From: Agrobacterium arsenijevicii
GTDB lineage: Bacteria; Pseudomonadota; Alphaproteobacteria; Rhizobiales; Rhizobiaceae
DNA: 64,000 nucleotides
Direction of reading: 5' to 3'
Assembly (NCBI GenBank): GCA_000949895.1
Contig: JWIT01000004.1
Coordinates: 228,011 to 292,010 of the forward strand
Shown here: piece by piece, positions 35,003 through 44,280 of the stretch
Layout of the letters: every line of letters begins with the position of its first letter
How positions within the stretch are numbered: the first letter of the stretch is position 1
Program-made: the position numbers and the translations under genes
Notes under the pieces: generated by a model
Databases searched by the model: none
What the model saw: only the letters and a program-made list of their open reading frames with translations
Told to the model about the DNA's origin: nothing

Positions 35003-36247
35003 ATGCTTGATTGGGAACAAATTTTCGCCACGCGCTCTTCGCGCATGAAGGCGTCTGAAATCCGCGAGTTGCTGAAACTGCTTGAGCAACCCGATATCAT
35101 CTCCTTTGCCGGCGGCATTCCGGACCCGGCTCTCTTCCCCGCAGAGGAATTCCAGCAGGCTTATGCGGATATTTTTTCCGGCGCGCAGGTCAACGCGGCG
35201 CTGCAATATTCTGTCAGCGAGGGTTACAAGCCGCTGCGCGAGTGGCTGGCGGGAGAGATGGCCGAGATCGGCATAGACTGCACCGCCGACAACGTTTTCA
35301 TCGTTTCCGGTTCGCAGCAGGGCCTCGACTATCTCGGCAAACTGTTCCTGTCGCCGAAGGATACGGCGCTGGTGACCTGGCCGACCTATCTCGGCGCGCT
35401 GTCCGCCTTCAACGCCTATGAGCCGAATTACGACCAGCTCAACCCCGGCGGCAACCGCACGCCCGAGGCCTATCGTGAGACTGCCGCCAAGCTCGGCGGT
35501 GCCGTGAAGTTCGCTTATCTCTCGGCTGATTTCTCCAACCCGACCGGGGAAACCGTCGATCTTGCCGGCCGCGAAAAGGTTCTGGCGCTGGCCGACGAGC
35601 TGGATATCGCCGTCATTGAGGACGCTGCCTACCAGTCGCTGCGTTACGATGGCGAAGCCGTTCCGCCGATCATGGCGCTTGATATCGCTCGCTCGGGCGG
35701 CATCGAGAACACCCGCACCATCTATTGCGGCAGCTTCTCCAAGACGCTCGCACCCGGCCTTCGTGTCGGTTACATCGTCGCTTCCGCGCCGGTTATCCGC
35801 AAGCTGGTGCTGATGAAGCAGGCTGCCGACCTGCATTCCTCCACCATCAACCAGATTGCCATCGAACACGTCGCCTCGCGCGGTTTCGACAGCCAAGTCG
35901 CCAAGATCAAGGCCGCTTACAGCGCGCGCCGCGATGCGATGCTGGCCGCGCTCGACAAATACATGCCGAAGGGCACGCGCTGGACCAAGCCTGAGGGTGG
36001 CATGTTCATCTGGGTCACGCTGCCGGAAGGCATGGATGGCGCAGCACTTCTGGCGAAGTCCATCGCCACGGAAAAGGTCGCCTTCGTTCCCGGCCGCGCC
36101 TTCTTTGCGGATGGCTCCGGCACGAATACGCTGCGTATCAGCTTCTCTTGCGCCAACGAGGCGATGATCGAGGAAGGCATGATGCGTCTCGGCCGGTTGA
36201 TCGCGACGGCACAGGCGACTTCGGGCGAGGTGGTTCCGGCGATTTGA
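35003..36247 (+). CDS. PLP-dependent aminotransferase, class I/II
   Basis: 414-residue fold-type I aminotransferase of the group that includes 2-aminoadipate aminotransferase (LysN) and MocR-associated domains. Conserved positions are ISFAGGIPDPALFP near 33-46, the Asn179-Pro180 pair (DFSNPTGE), IEDAAYQSLRYDG (Asp/Tyr for PLP), and the Schiff-base lysine Lys247 in GSFSKTLAPGLRVGY. The substrate cannot be told. GAGGAAA precedes the ATG. It sits before, but is separated by a mosaic repeat from, an ABC importer. Confidence 0.9.
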   Translation: MLDWEQIFATRSSRMKASEIRELLKLLEQPDIISFAGGIPDPALFPAEEFQQAYADIFSGAQVNAALQYSVSEGYKPLREWLAGEMAEIGIDCTADNVFIVSGSQQGLDYLGKLFLSPKDTALVTWPTYLGALSAFNAYEPNYDQLNPGGNRTPEAYRETAAKLGGAVKFAYLSADFSNPTGETVDLAGREKVLALADELDIAVIEDAAYQSLRYDGEAVPPIMALDIARSGGIENTRTIYCGSFSKTLAPGLRVGYIVASAPVIRKLVLMKQAADLHSSTINQIAIEHVASRGFDSQVAKIKAAYSARRDAMLAALDKYMPKGTRWTKPEGGMFIWVTLPEGMDGAALLAKSIATEKVAFVPGRAFFADGSGTNTLRISFSCANEAMIEEGMMRLGRLIATAQATSGEVVPAI

Positions 36248-36280
36248 TAGTGGTTCTCGGCAACGGCGGAGAGTGCGGCG

Positions 36281-36440
36281 TTACCCCCCTCTGCCCTGCC
36301 GGGCATCTCCCCCACAAGGGGGGAGATCGACCCGTGGTGAGGTCTCGTCCATCTCAACGTTCGAAAATTAAGTGACGAAAGAGCGTCTTGCCGATCTCCC
36401 TCCTTGTGGGGGAGATGCCCGGCAGGGCAGAGGGGGGTAA
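36281..36440. repeat. RIME1-like rhizobial intergenic mosaic element
   Basis: Long imperfect inverted repeat. The left arm (36281-36329) and right arm (36392-36440) are 49 bases each; both read TTACCCCCCTCTGCCCTGCC, then GGGCATCTCCCCCACAAGG and end GGAGATCG on their strand. Between them lie 62 bases. This matches my knowledge of RIME1, the Rhizobium-specific intergenic mosaic element. It fills most of the 305 bases between the aminotransferase and the ABC binding protein. The transcript could form a very strong hairpin. Confidence 0.85.
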
Positions 36441-36552
36441 GCCCCGAGTGCCAACGATCATCATCGCTCTCCACCTCTTAAAATCCTGCCTGTCACATAC
36501 ATGTTATGCAGGCATGGTTTAGCGGTCCCACGAAACAAAAGGGACTGGACCT

Positions 36553-37536
36553 ATGAAAACGCTGCTTTCCGCTTTCACCGCCATCGTGTCGCTCGGCTTC
36601 ATCGCCACCGCTGCCAATGCTGCCGATCTGGTGCTCTATACCAGCCAGCCGAACGAAGATGCGCAGGCGACCGTTGATGGCTTCAAGGCCGCCAACCCCG
36701 GTATCGAAGTCGAATGGGTACGTGACGGAACGCCGAAGATCATGGCCAAGCTGATGGCTGAAATCAGCGCCGGCAATCCGGTTGCCGACGTGCTTCTGAT
36801 CGCCGACACCGTGACGCTCGAGCGTATGAAGCAGGCTGGCCAGCTTCTTGCCCACAAGTCTGCGGAAGCCAAGAACATCGACGCGTCGCTTTACGATGCG
36901 GATGGCTATTATTACTCCACCAAGCTCATCACCACTGGCATCATGTACAACACTGCCGCTGCGATGAAGCCGACGAGCTGGAAGGATCTGGCCAAGGCGG
37001 AAGCCAAGGGTCTGGTCACCATGCCGAGCCCGCTGACATCGGGTGCAGCCCTTATCCATGCGCAGACGCTGGCCGCCGTAAAGGATCTCGGCTGGGACTA
37101 CTACAAGGCGCTGAAGGCCAATGAAGCCATCTCCGGCGGCGGCAACGGTGCGGTGTTGAAGTCTGTCGCTTCAGGCGAGAAGGCCTATGGCGTGGTTGTC
37201 GACTACATGCCGATCCGCGAAAAGGCCAAGGGCGCACCGGTTGAGTTCGTCTTCCCGGAAGAGGGTGTGTCGGCCGTCACCGAGCCGGTCGCGATCCTCA
37301 AGGGCACCAAGCACGAGGAAGCCGCCAAGAAGTTCGTCGACTACGTGCTTTCGGAAAAGGGCCAGCAGGGTTTCGTCAAGCTCGGTTACATCCCCGCTCG
37401 CGCCGATGCCGGCATGCCGGAAGGTTTCCCGGCCCGCGACAAGCTCAAGGTTCTGCCGCTCAATGCTGCTGATGCGCTCAAGAATTCCGAGCAGGATCTG
37501 AAGACCTTCTCCGACATCTTCGGCTCCAAGGGCTGA
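36553..37536 (+). CDS. ABC importer substrate-binding protein, ferric-type
   Basis: Periplasmic binding protein of the FbpA/ferric group, 327 residues. It has a signal peptide ending at ANA (residue 23) and then LVLYTSQPNEDAQATVDGFKAANPGIEVEWVRDGTPKIMAKL, typical for this family. Later come YYSTKLITTGIMYNT and GYIPARADA. The same family also contains phosphonate- and polyol-type proteins. No iron-regulatory box was recognised upstream, so iron is the default, not a proven substrate. Permease and ATPase genes follow at once, making a complete importer. Confidence 0.88.
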   Translation: MKTLLSAFTAIVSLGFIATAANAADLVLYTSQPNEDAQATVDGFKAANPGIEVEWVRDGTPKIMAKLMAEISAGNPVADVLLIADTVTLERMKQAGQLLAHKSAEAKNIDASLYDADGYYYSTKLITTGIMYNTAAAMKPTSWKDLAKAEAKGLVTMPSPLTSGAALIHAQTLAAVKDLGWDYYKALKANEAISGGGNGAVLKSVASGEKAYGVVVDYMPIREKAKGAPVEFVFPEEGVSAVTEPVAILKGTKHEEAAKKFVDYVLSEKGQQGFVKLGYIPARADAGMPEGFPARDKLKVLPLNAADALKNSEQDLKTFSDIFGSKG

Positions 37537-37545
37537 TATAGCGGC

Positions 37546-39240
37546 ATGTCCCGTTCAAATGTCTATGGAAACAGCCAGCCGCGCTGGCTGTTTCCTTTTG
37601 TGGTGAGCGTCGTTTTCGCGCTCAGCGCCCTGCCGCTCGGGCGGCTTGCCTATACCGGCATCGCGTCGTCACTCAATGGTGACATATGGCGCCTTCTGGC
37701 CGATCCCGCCCTTTGGAATGCGGCGCTCAACACACTGTCTACCTCGTTTTTCGGCATGCTGATTTCGCTGGCGATCGGCGGCGCCTTTGCGCTGGCGCTG
37801 ACGCTCTGCGACATACGCGGCAAGTCGATCTTGAGTTTCCTGTTCATGTTGCCGATGATGATCCCGCCGCAGGTGACGGCGCTGTCGTGGATCGGCATGA
37901 CCGGTCCGTCGAGTACGCTGTTGAAGGCTATCGGCCTTGCGCCGCCGATGGGGTCGCCGCAGCCGCTTTATTCCGTTGCGGGTATTGCGCTTTTGCTCGG
38001 CGTGCAGCATGCGCCGCTCGTTTATCTGTCGCTGCGCTCCGGTCTGCTGGCCCTGCCGCAGGACGGTATCGAGGCCGCTAAACTCTCCGGCGCTTCGCCG
38101 CGCCGTGTGCTGTTCGACATCATCCTGCCGCTCTCGACGCCGGGGCTGATTGCTGGTGCGGCGATCTCCTTCGTTTCCAATGTCGGCAATTTTGGCATTC
38201 CGGCGATCCTCGGCATTCCGGCGTCGATCTTCACCCTGCCTACTTTGATCTACAGCCGTTTCGCCAGTTTTGGCGCGAGCACATTCGGCGATATCGCCAT
38301 TCTCTCGACCATGATCGCCATCATCTCCGTGGCCGGGCTTGCGCTTCAGGAACGGGCCATGAAGGGCAGGGACTATCGCATCATCGGTCTTTCCGGCAAG
38401 GCGGCAACGTTCCGGCTGTCGCGCTGGCGGCCGGCGGCCGAATTTGTGCTCTGGCTCGTCCTGTTCTTCATGCTGGTGGCGCCGCTCGCCGCGCTGGTCG
38501 CAAGTTCGCTTGCCCCCGCTTATGGCGTGCCGCTCAGCCTCAAGACCGCGACGATGCATGCCTATGAGGAATTGCTCTACCGGCAGAGCGTGACCCGCAC
38601 GGCCTTCCGCAACTCGCTGTTTCTGGCAACAACCACATCCCTTTGCCTGCTGGCGGTGACGGTGCTGACCGCCTATTTCCTCGTGCGCGGCAAGAGCCGC
38701 TTCATGTTCCTGCTGTCGGCGCTGGTGGATATTCCCTATGCGCTGCCGGGTGTGGTGATTTCCGTATCCTACGTGCTGCTTTTCGCGGCGCCCATCCCGT
38801 TGCTCGGCGTCACACTTTACGGCACGATCTGGATCATTCTGCTCGCCTATTTCTCCTCCTTTTTTGCCGTCAGCCTCAAGCCGATGGTCAGCGCCTTCCT
38901 GCAATTCGACCCGTCGCTGGAAGAGGCGGCAAGGCTGTCGGGCGCCGGTTTCTGGCGGCGGTTGAAGGATATTATCCTGCCGCTGGTCGGGCCTGCGGCG
39001 GGTGCCTCCGTCATCCTCGTTTTCCTGATCGCCTGCAACGAATTGACGGTATCGGCCTTGTTATGGTCCGCCGGCACGCAGACGCTCGGCGTACTCATCT
39101 ACAACCTCGATGACAGTGGCAGCTTCGATCTCGCCTCGGCGCTTTCGGTGCTTGTCGTCATCATGGTGATTTTCCTCATGCTGCTGCTCGAAATTCTGGG
39201 GCGCTATCTGCCGAAAGGAGTCGTGCCTTGGCGAAACTGA
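37546..39240 (+). CDS. ABC importer permease, fused double-domain (FbpB-like)
   Basis: 564-residue inner-membrane permease with about 12 helices: two BPD permease halves in one chain, as in FbpB/SfuB. EAA-type loops that contact the ATPase occur twice: IEAAKLSGASPRRVLFDIILPLSTPG near residue 180, and LEEAARLSGAGFWRRLKDIILPLVGP near residue 460. The start follows the binding-protein stop by nine bases without an evident ribosome site. Its end overlaps the ATPase gene by 13 bases. Confidence 0.9.
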   Translation: MSRSNVYGNSQPRWLFPFVVSVVFALSALPLGRLAYTGIASSLNGDIWRLLADPALWNAALNTLSTSFFGMLISLAIGGAFALALTLCDIRGKSILSFLFMLPMMIPPQVTALSWIGMTGPSSTLLKAIGLAPPMGSPQPLYSVAGIALLLGVQHAPLVYLSLRSGLLALPQDGIEAAKLSGASPRRVLFDIILPLSTPGLIAGAAISFVSNVGNFGIPAILGIPASIFTLPTLIYSRFASFGASTFGDIAILSTMIAIISVAGLALQERAMKGRDYRIIGLSGKAATFRLSRWRPAAEFVLWLVLFFMLVAPLAALVASSLAPAYGVPLSLKTATMHAYEELLYRQSVTRTAFRNSLFLATTTSLCLLAVTVLTAYFLVRGKSRFMFLLSALVDIPYALPGVVISVSYVLLFAAPIPLLGVTLYGTIWIILLAYFSSFFAVSLKPMVSAFLQFDPSLEEAARLSGAGFWRRLKDIILPLVGPAAGASVILVFLIACNELTVSALLWSAGTQTLGVLIYNLDDSGSFDLASALSVLVVIMVIFLMLLLEILGRYLPKGVVPWRN

Positions 39241-40256
39241 TCCTCAACCGCCTGACAAAAAGCTTTGGAGCCGGTTCGAAGCCCGCCGTCGACGACGTAT
39301 CGCTGACCGTGCGCGAAGGCGGATTTCTGGCGCTGCTCGGGCCTTCCGGTTGCGGCAAGACGACGGTGCTGCGCATGATCGCCGGTTTCGAACAACCGAC
39401 TGATGGTTCCATCCTGCTCGGCGAGCGGGTGCTGGCCGATGCTGGCAACATGGTGCCGCCGGAGCGGCGCAACATGGCGATGGTGTTCCAGTCCTATGCG
39501 CTCTGGCCGCATATGTCGGTTGCCGACAATGCCGGTTATCCCCTGAAAGTTCGCGGCATTTCCGGCGAGAAATATCGCGAGAAGGTTCGCCAGGCGTTGG
39601 CCGCCGTCCGTCTCGAAAGTTTTGCAGATCGCCGCCCCGCCGAATTGTCCGGCGGCCAGCGGCAACGCGTGGCACTGGCCCGCTGCCTTGTTACCGAACC
39701 CGATGTCGTGCTGCTCGACGAGCCGCTCGCCAATCTCGATCGGCATCTGCGGCAGGAGATGGAGGAGACGTTTCGCGAATTCCACATCCGCTCCGGCGCG
39801 ACGATGATCTACGTCACCCACGATCAGGCCGAAGCCATGGCGCTGGCAACCGATGTCGCCGTCATGTCGCAGGGCAAGCTTTTACAGGTGGCACCGCCGT
39901 CCGAGCTTTATGCGCGGCCGGAGGGCAGGCTCGTTGGCTCGCTGGTGGGGCAGGGGGCAATTCTCAACCTGCCGGCGCCGGAAGGCCCTTCGCGCGATCT
40001 CGACTGGGCCGCACTTCGGTCGGTGATGGATAGCGCGGCGGCATCGTCGAAGGCGGATATTCTCGTGCGGCCGCAGGATGTGGTGCGCGACGCAGACGGC
40101 ATCGTCTGCACTGTCACCTCGGTTCTTTACGAGGGCGAGCGTTATTCCCTGCGTCTCGATCTGCCGGACGGGCAGGCGCTCCGGGCCTATTCACGGGAAG
40201 CGGTTGCCATCGGAGACCGGCTGCCGGTTGTAATTCGTGCGGCCTGGCGTTTATAG
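39228..40256 (+). CDS. ABC importer ATP-binding protein (FbpC-like)
   Basis: 342-residue nucleotide-binding subunit. Walker A GPSGCGKTT at 38-46, signature LSGGQRQRVALARC near 143, Walker B VVLLDEPLANLD, switch histidine in YVTHDQAEA, and a C-terminal TOBE-like regulatory region (ILVRPQDV). The start appears to be TTG at 39228, with AAAGGAG upstream and overlap of the permease end; no in-frame ATG fits. Completes the three-gene importer operon. Confidence 0.9.
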   Translation: MAKLILNRLTKSFGAGSKPAVDDVSLTVREGGFLALLGPSGCGKTTVLRMIAGFEQPTDGSILLGERVLADAGNMVPPERRNMAMVFQSYALWPHMSVADNAGYPLKVRGISGEKYREKVRQALAAVRLESFADRRPAELSGGQRQRVALARCLVTEPDVVLLDEPLANLDRHLRQEMEETFREFHIRSGATMIYVTHDQAEAMALATDVAVMSQGKLLQVAPPSELYARPEGRLVGSLVGQGAILNLPAPEGPSRDLDWAALRSVMDSAAASSKADILVRPQDVVRDADGIVCTVTSVLYEGERYSLRLDLPDGQALRAYSREAVAIGDRLPVVIRAAWRL

Positions 40257-40315
40257 ACCACTGGCGAGGCGGGGCGGGAGCGGCTAAGCTTCCATTCCAG
40301 CAATAGGAATGAACC

Positions 40316-41425
40316 ATGTCGCTTCGGCTTGCCACCTTCAATATCGAAAACCTGCTGACCCGTTTCGATTTCACCGGCTTTCGCAACCAGACACGGCGCG
40401 ACAGGGCGATGCAGCTTTTCGACATTCGCGACGAGGCGACCTATCAGGCGCTGGAAAGTGCGCGGGCCGTCTCTTCCACCGACGATACGCGGCAGCTTTC
40501 GGCGCTGGCCATCGCGGATGCGGATGCCGATATTCTCTGCCTGCAGGAAGTCGACAACATGGCCGCGCTGCAGGCTTTCGAATATGGCTATCTCTACCGC
40601 ATGGTCGGCAATGGCTACCTGCAGAAATATCTGGTCGAGGGCAATGACAGTCGCGGCATCGATGTCGCCGTCGTCATGCGCGAGCAGACCCGAGACGGTG
40701 ACAGAATAGAGGTCGTCGACATCAAGAGCCATGCGGCGCTGACCTATCGCAATCTCGATCTCTTCACTCCCGCGCTGGCCGCGACCAACCAGATCGACGA
40801 CAAGATTTTCAAACGCGATTGTCTGGAAATAGATCTCAGGATCGGTGGCAAGCCGCTGACGCTCTACGTCACGCATTTCAAATCCATGACCAATTCCCGC
40901 GACCCGGTCGATGCGCGGCTGGCCACCATGCCGATCCGCGAGGCGGAAGCCCTGGCCGTTCGCCGTATCATCGAAAACCGCTGGGGTGCAGGCAATACCC
41001 GCAACAAGAACTTCGCCATCTGCGGCGATATGAACGATTATCAGGAGCGCATCGCGATTTCCGGCGATCGGCGCAACGGCTATACCTTCGCGCCAATTGA
41101 GGAAGAGCGCAGCGCGCTCGATATCTTCACGGCGGATGATTTTGTCAGCAATCCGATGATGCGGCGCGACGTCATGGATCGCTGGACGCTTTATCATTCG
41201 CGCGGGCCGCAGGAGCAGCATCTCTGCCAGCTCGATTATATCTGGCTTTCCCCGCATCTTGCGCAGATCAATGCGACGAGGGTTCCCGAGATCATTCGCG
41301 CCGGCCAGCCCTACCGCACCATTTTTCCGCCGGGGCAGGAGGTGGAGCGTTACCCGCGCACCGGCTGGGACCGCCCGAAGGCCTCCGACCATTGCCCTGT
41401 CGTGATGACGCTGGACCTGATCTAG
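40316..41425 (+). CDS. Endonuclease/exonuclease/phosphatase family protein (second)
   Basis: 369 residues, EEP superfamily: LATFNIENLLTRFD at the start, CLQEVDNMAAL (catalytic Glu), YVTHFKSM, CGDMNDYQE (Asp/Asn), and the terminal SDHCPVVMTLDL (Asp-His). Related in fold but not closely in sequence to the protein at 33-34 kb. No signal peptide. It lies 60 bases after the ABC importer, same strand, so it could be expressed with it, though function gives no reason to expect that. Confidence 0.85.
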   Translation: MSLRLATFNIENLLTRFDFTGFRNQTRRDRAMQLFDIRDEATYQALESARAVSSTDDTRQLSALAIADADADILCLQEVDNMAALQAFEYGYLYRMVGNGYLQKYLVEGNDSRGIDVAVVMREQTRDGDRIEVVDIKSHAALTYRNLDLFTPALAATNQIDDKIFKRDCLEIDLRIGGKPLTLYVTHFKSMTNSRDPVDARLATMPIREAEALAVRRIIENRWGAGNTRNKNFAICGDMNDYQERIAISGDRRNGYTFAPIEEERSALDIFTADDFVSNPMMRRDVMDRWTLYHSRGPQEQHLCQLDYIWLSPHLAQINATRVPEIIRAGQPYRTIFPPGQEVERYPRTGWDRPKASDHCPVVMTLDLI

Positions 41426-41449
41426 CGTCCGGTAAAATCTCGGTGCGGC

Positions 41450-43189
41450 CTATCCGTTGGCGACCTTCGGGAAATAGGTCGCCCAGACCCGGTTGCGGCC
41501 GGCGCGCTTGGCCTCGTAGAGCCGGTCATCGGCAACCGCGATCAACTCGTCCCAACTGTTGATCGCGCGCGCTTCCTGCCAGACCACGCCGAAACTTGCC
41601 GTCAGAGACAGCCCGCTCTGTTCATCGATGATCTGGGCTTCGATCAGGCGGCGCAGACGGTCAGCGGTGGCCGTCGCGGTGGCATGGCTGACATCCTGCA
41701 GCACGACCACAAATTCCTCGCCGCCGTAACGCGCCAGAATATCGTGTCTGCGCAATGCGCCTCTTAAAAGTTCAGCCGTTTTTTGCAGCGCGAGGTCGCC
41801 CATGGCGTGGCCATAACGGTCGTTGATCGATTTGAAGTGGTCGATGTCGACAATCATCACGCCGAGCGACTGATATTGCTCCTCGCCGCTCAATATAGCG
41901 CGAACGGTTTTTTCAAGCGCACGGCGATTGGACACGCCGGTCAAGGCATCGGTTTCGGAGAGTGTGCGTAACTGTTCGGCCAGCGCGGACTGCTGCTTCT
42001 CCATTTCTTCCTTCTGGCGAAGCTGCTCGCGCAGGAAATCCAGTTCCTGGAACATTTTCTTCACTTCGGGGGCAGCCTTGTCCTGATACAGGGCCTCGGA
42101 AAGATCGCCGGCGGCAATCGCCGCGATCTGCGTCCGGACGGATTGCATGGGCCGGAACAGCGCTGTTCTGTAAACCGATGCAAGCCGCAGCAGTACCAGA
42201 ACCGCGATGAAGGCGAGGAGGAGAGACGCTCCGCCATAGATCAGCGCCTGCTCCTTGTTCTTTTCTATCCTGGCCCGTGTTTCAGCGAGAATAAGGTCGC
42301 GCAGCGTGCCGGATGACCGCATGCCGAGAATGTAGTTTTCGGAAAATTCGCGAACGCTCGGCTGGGCGGATGGCACCACCATCGCTATCGTATTCTGCGC
42401 GTAGGGAAGCGCCTGACCGAAATAGAAGGTTTCAAGATCGCGAAACGCTGCATCGACACGCGGTGTCGACAGGTAAGCGGCGGTGTAGTTCGTCAGCGAC
42501 GATCTCAGCAGTGCAAGGCTCTGCATTTCCGTGTCGAACTTTGCGCGGAAGCTCAACCTGTCCTGCCTGTTCGCCCGCAGGCTCATGACCACGTAGGAGC
42601 CGAGGCGGCCGATCCTGTCGCGCATTACCCCGGCGGTTCCGGTCATGGCGATGTCGATCGCCACATTGGGCGTGACCTTGATGATTGCACGCGCGGTCTT
42701 GCCGCGAAGCAGGTTGACGCTGTCCGCCGCCTTGAACATCGACAAAATTGCGTTGGACATTGCCGTATAGCTGCGTTCAGAGGCCGGAACTGCTGCAACC
42801 TGGTCCACCGCCGCTCGGGACTGCGCCAGCTTTTGGCGGGTGTCGACAAGCGATTTTGTGAGGTCGGGCTGCGCCTTGATTTCCGCGGCAAAGGAGGTTT
42901 CGAGTTCCGCCAGCTTGTCGTCCGTTGCCTTGCGTGCCGCGGCAAGCCCTACGATCAGCGCGGCATCGGGGGAAGACGCTCCCATCAAATTATTGGCGGG
43001 ACCACGTTCTGCCGATACCAGCCACGCGGACTGGAGAGCGGTTTCGAAGCGGTTGAGTTGCTGGGCATTGGTCCGGTAGCGTAAATAATTGGAAACGCTC
43101 GGCAGTGCGGCAAGGGTCGCCAGCAAGATGGAAGTCACCGCGATGACGATCGTACCGGTCAGCTGTATTTTCTGTATGCTTGCGCGCAT
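41450..43189 (-). CDS. Membrane diguanylate cyclase
   Basis: 579-residue GGDEF protein that would make cyclic di-GMP. Residues about 8-30 form a first membrane helix, and a periplasmic helical domain of roughly 280 residues follows. The second helix (LIYGGASLLLAFIAVLVLLRLA) is at about 310-335, then a HAMP-like linker and coiled coil. The GGDEF domain starts at SETDALTGVSNRRALE and has an intact GGEEF active site at 489-493. An RxxD inhibitory site (RRHD) lies just before it, so product inhibition is likely. No EAL domain. The sensed signal is unknown. Confidence 0.9.
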   Translation of the reverse strand: MRASIQKIQLTGTIVIAVTSILLATLAALPSVSNYLRYRTNAQQLNRFETALQSAWLVSAERGPANNLMGASSPDAALIVGLAAARKATDDKLAELETSFAAEIKAQPDLTKSLVDTRQKLAQSRAAVDQVAAVPASERSYTAMSNAILSMFKAADSVNLLRGKTARAIIKVTPNVAIDIAMTGTAGVMRDRIGRLGSYVVMSLRANRQDRLSFRAKFDTEMQSLALLRSSLTNYTAAYLSTPRVDAAFRDLETFYFGQALPYAQNTIAMVVPSAQPSVREFSENYILGMRSSGTLRDLILAETRARIEKNKEQALIYGGASLLLAFIAVLVLLRLASVYRTALFRPMQSVRTQIAAIAAGDLSEALYQDKAAPEVKKMFQELDFLREQLRQKEEMEKQQSALAEQLRTLSETDALTGVSNRRALEKTVRAILSGEEQYQSLGVMIVDIDHFKSINDRYGHAMGDLALQKTAELLRGALRRHDILARYGGEEFVVVLQDVSHATATATADRLRRLIEAQIIDEQSGLSLTASFGVVWQEARAINSWDELIAVADDRLYEAKRAGRNRVWATYFPKVANG

Positions 43190-43396
43190 TGGATGCGTTA
43201 TTCCCGATGGGATTGTTATGAGTTATCGCCAATTTAGCTCTATCGCGTAAATACTTCGCTTATTTTACGGGCTTTTCGTCGCAACTTGACGACCCCAACC
43301 CGCAGGCACCGTGTGGAAAAGAGATTTCCCAACGGCGTATAGTCAATTTTTGCTTTACACGAAGTGAGAATCTGATAGTTGGCAAGGCACTGGCTT

Positions 43397-43472
<76 letters not shown>

Positions 43473-43530
43473 GTATTTTCAATGGCTTGGCCATTCCCCA
43501 TCCATATTCTATTCTTGGCTCCGTCGATGC

Positions 43531-43884
43531 CTACGGCTTGATGTGATAAAGCTTGTGCACGATCGCCCAGTTGCCTTCGTGTTCCAGCAGGGACAGATAT
43601 TCGTAAAAATCCATGCCGTCGAAACGGGTCGTCAGCTTCACCGAGGCGCTGTCGCCTTCCTTGTCGATGCCGAGGATTTCGAAGGTGGGATCATGGTCGG
43701 GGAGGCCGCGTTCGCTTTTGCGCATCTGACTGACGAAATCCTCCAGCGACAGCCATTCGGTTTCGCCTTCGTAAGTGCCGACGATGTTGGCGCGCGGATC
43801 GAAAACGTCACGCATCAGGCCCTCATCCGCATAGGCCATGGCATGCACATAGTCCGTGACGGTCTGGGTAATGGTTTGCGGCAT
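43531..43884 (-). CDS. SnoaL/NTF2-like protein
   Basis: 117-residue protein of the nuclear transport factor 2-like (SnoaL) fold: QTVTDYVHAMAYADEGLMRDVFDPRANIVGTYEGETEWLSLEDFVSQM, later VKLTTRFDGMDFYEYLSLLEHEGNWAIVHKLYH. Such domains bind small hydrophobic ligands or act as isomerases; none is indicated here. ATG 43884 with GGGAGG upstream is clear; longer frames extend into intergenic DNA. Single gene after tRNA-Thr, in opposite orientation. Confidence 0.82.
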   Translation of the reverse strand: MPQTITQTVTDYVHAMAYADEGLMRDVFDPRANIVGTYEGETEWLSLEDFVSQMRKSERGLPDHDPTFEILGIDKEGDSASVKLTTRFDGMDFYEYLSLLEHEGNWAIVHKLYHIKP

Positions 43885-44280
43885 CGGATCGTCCCTCCCT
43901 TCAGATCCAAAAGCCAAGCTTACACCCGTTGGCGCGGTTCCACCATAACCTCCTGAAAACGTGCCGGTTACGGCTTTACTACGGTATTTTGCGACGGGTT
44001 TCGGAGGAGATTGCGCGCATGGCGCGGCATGTTTTACCGGTGCTTTCCACAATTTTGTCCCGCCCGTCATTATAGTCGCCTTGGGTCCGACAAATTTCGG
44101 TATCAAGGGCTTTTCCACCGGTCACGGTGTGGCATGCCGCTGAGGTTTTTGTGTGGGCTTTGCCGGTTTAAGCGCCCGTGCGGGGTGCCGTGCGGGTGGA
44201 TTTGGCCTATGATCCGCGCGCGTGCTGCACGGGAATGGCGGATGGCATGCGGGTAACAGTTTGCGTTTGAAGGTGTTTTT
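43885..44280. other. 396-base intergenic stretch
   Basis: Between the divergently transcribed NTF2-like and J-domain genes. It should hold both promoters. I see short open frames only, no convincing ribosome site, RNA structure or known repeat. Confidence 0.5.

Noticed and set aside
36281..36440. Possible insertion sequence ends
   Set aside because: The arms are inverted copies but enclose only 62 bases and no transposase; fits a RIME-type element.
36481..36552. Iron-regulatory (RirA/Irr) box before the ABC importer
   Set aside because: I found no convincing box; the small GCCTG/CAGGC hairpin there is not such a site.
37669..38904. 411-codon antisense frame over the ABC permease
   Set aside because: Composition extremely rich in Arg/Gln/His; the permease frame encodes proper membrane helices.
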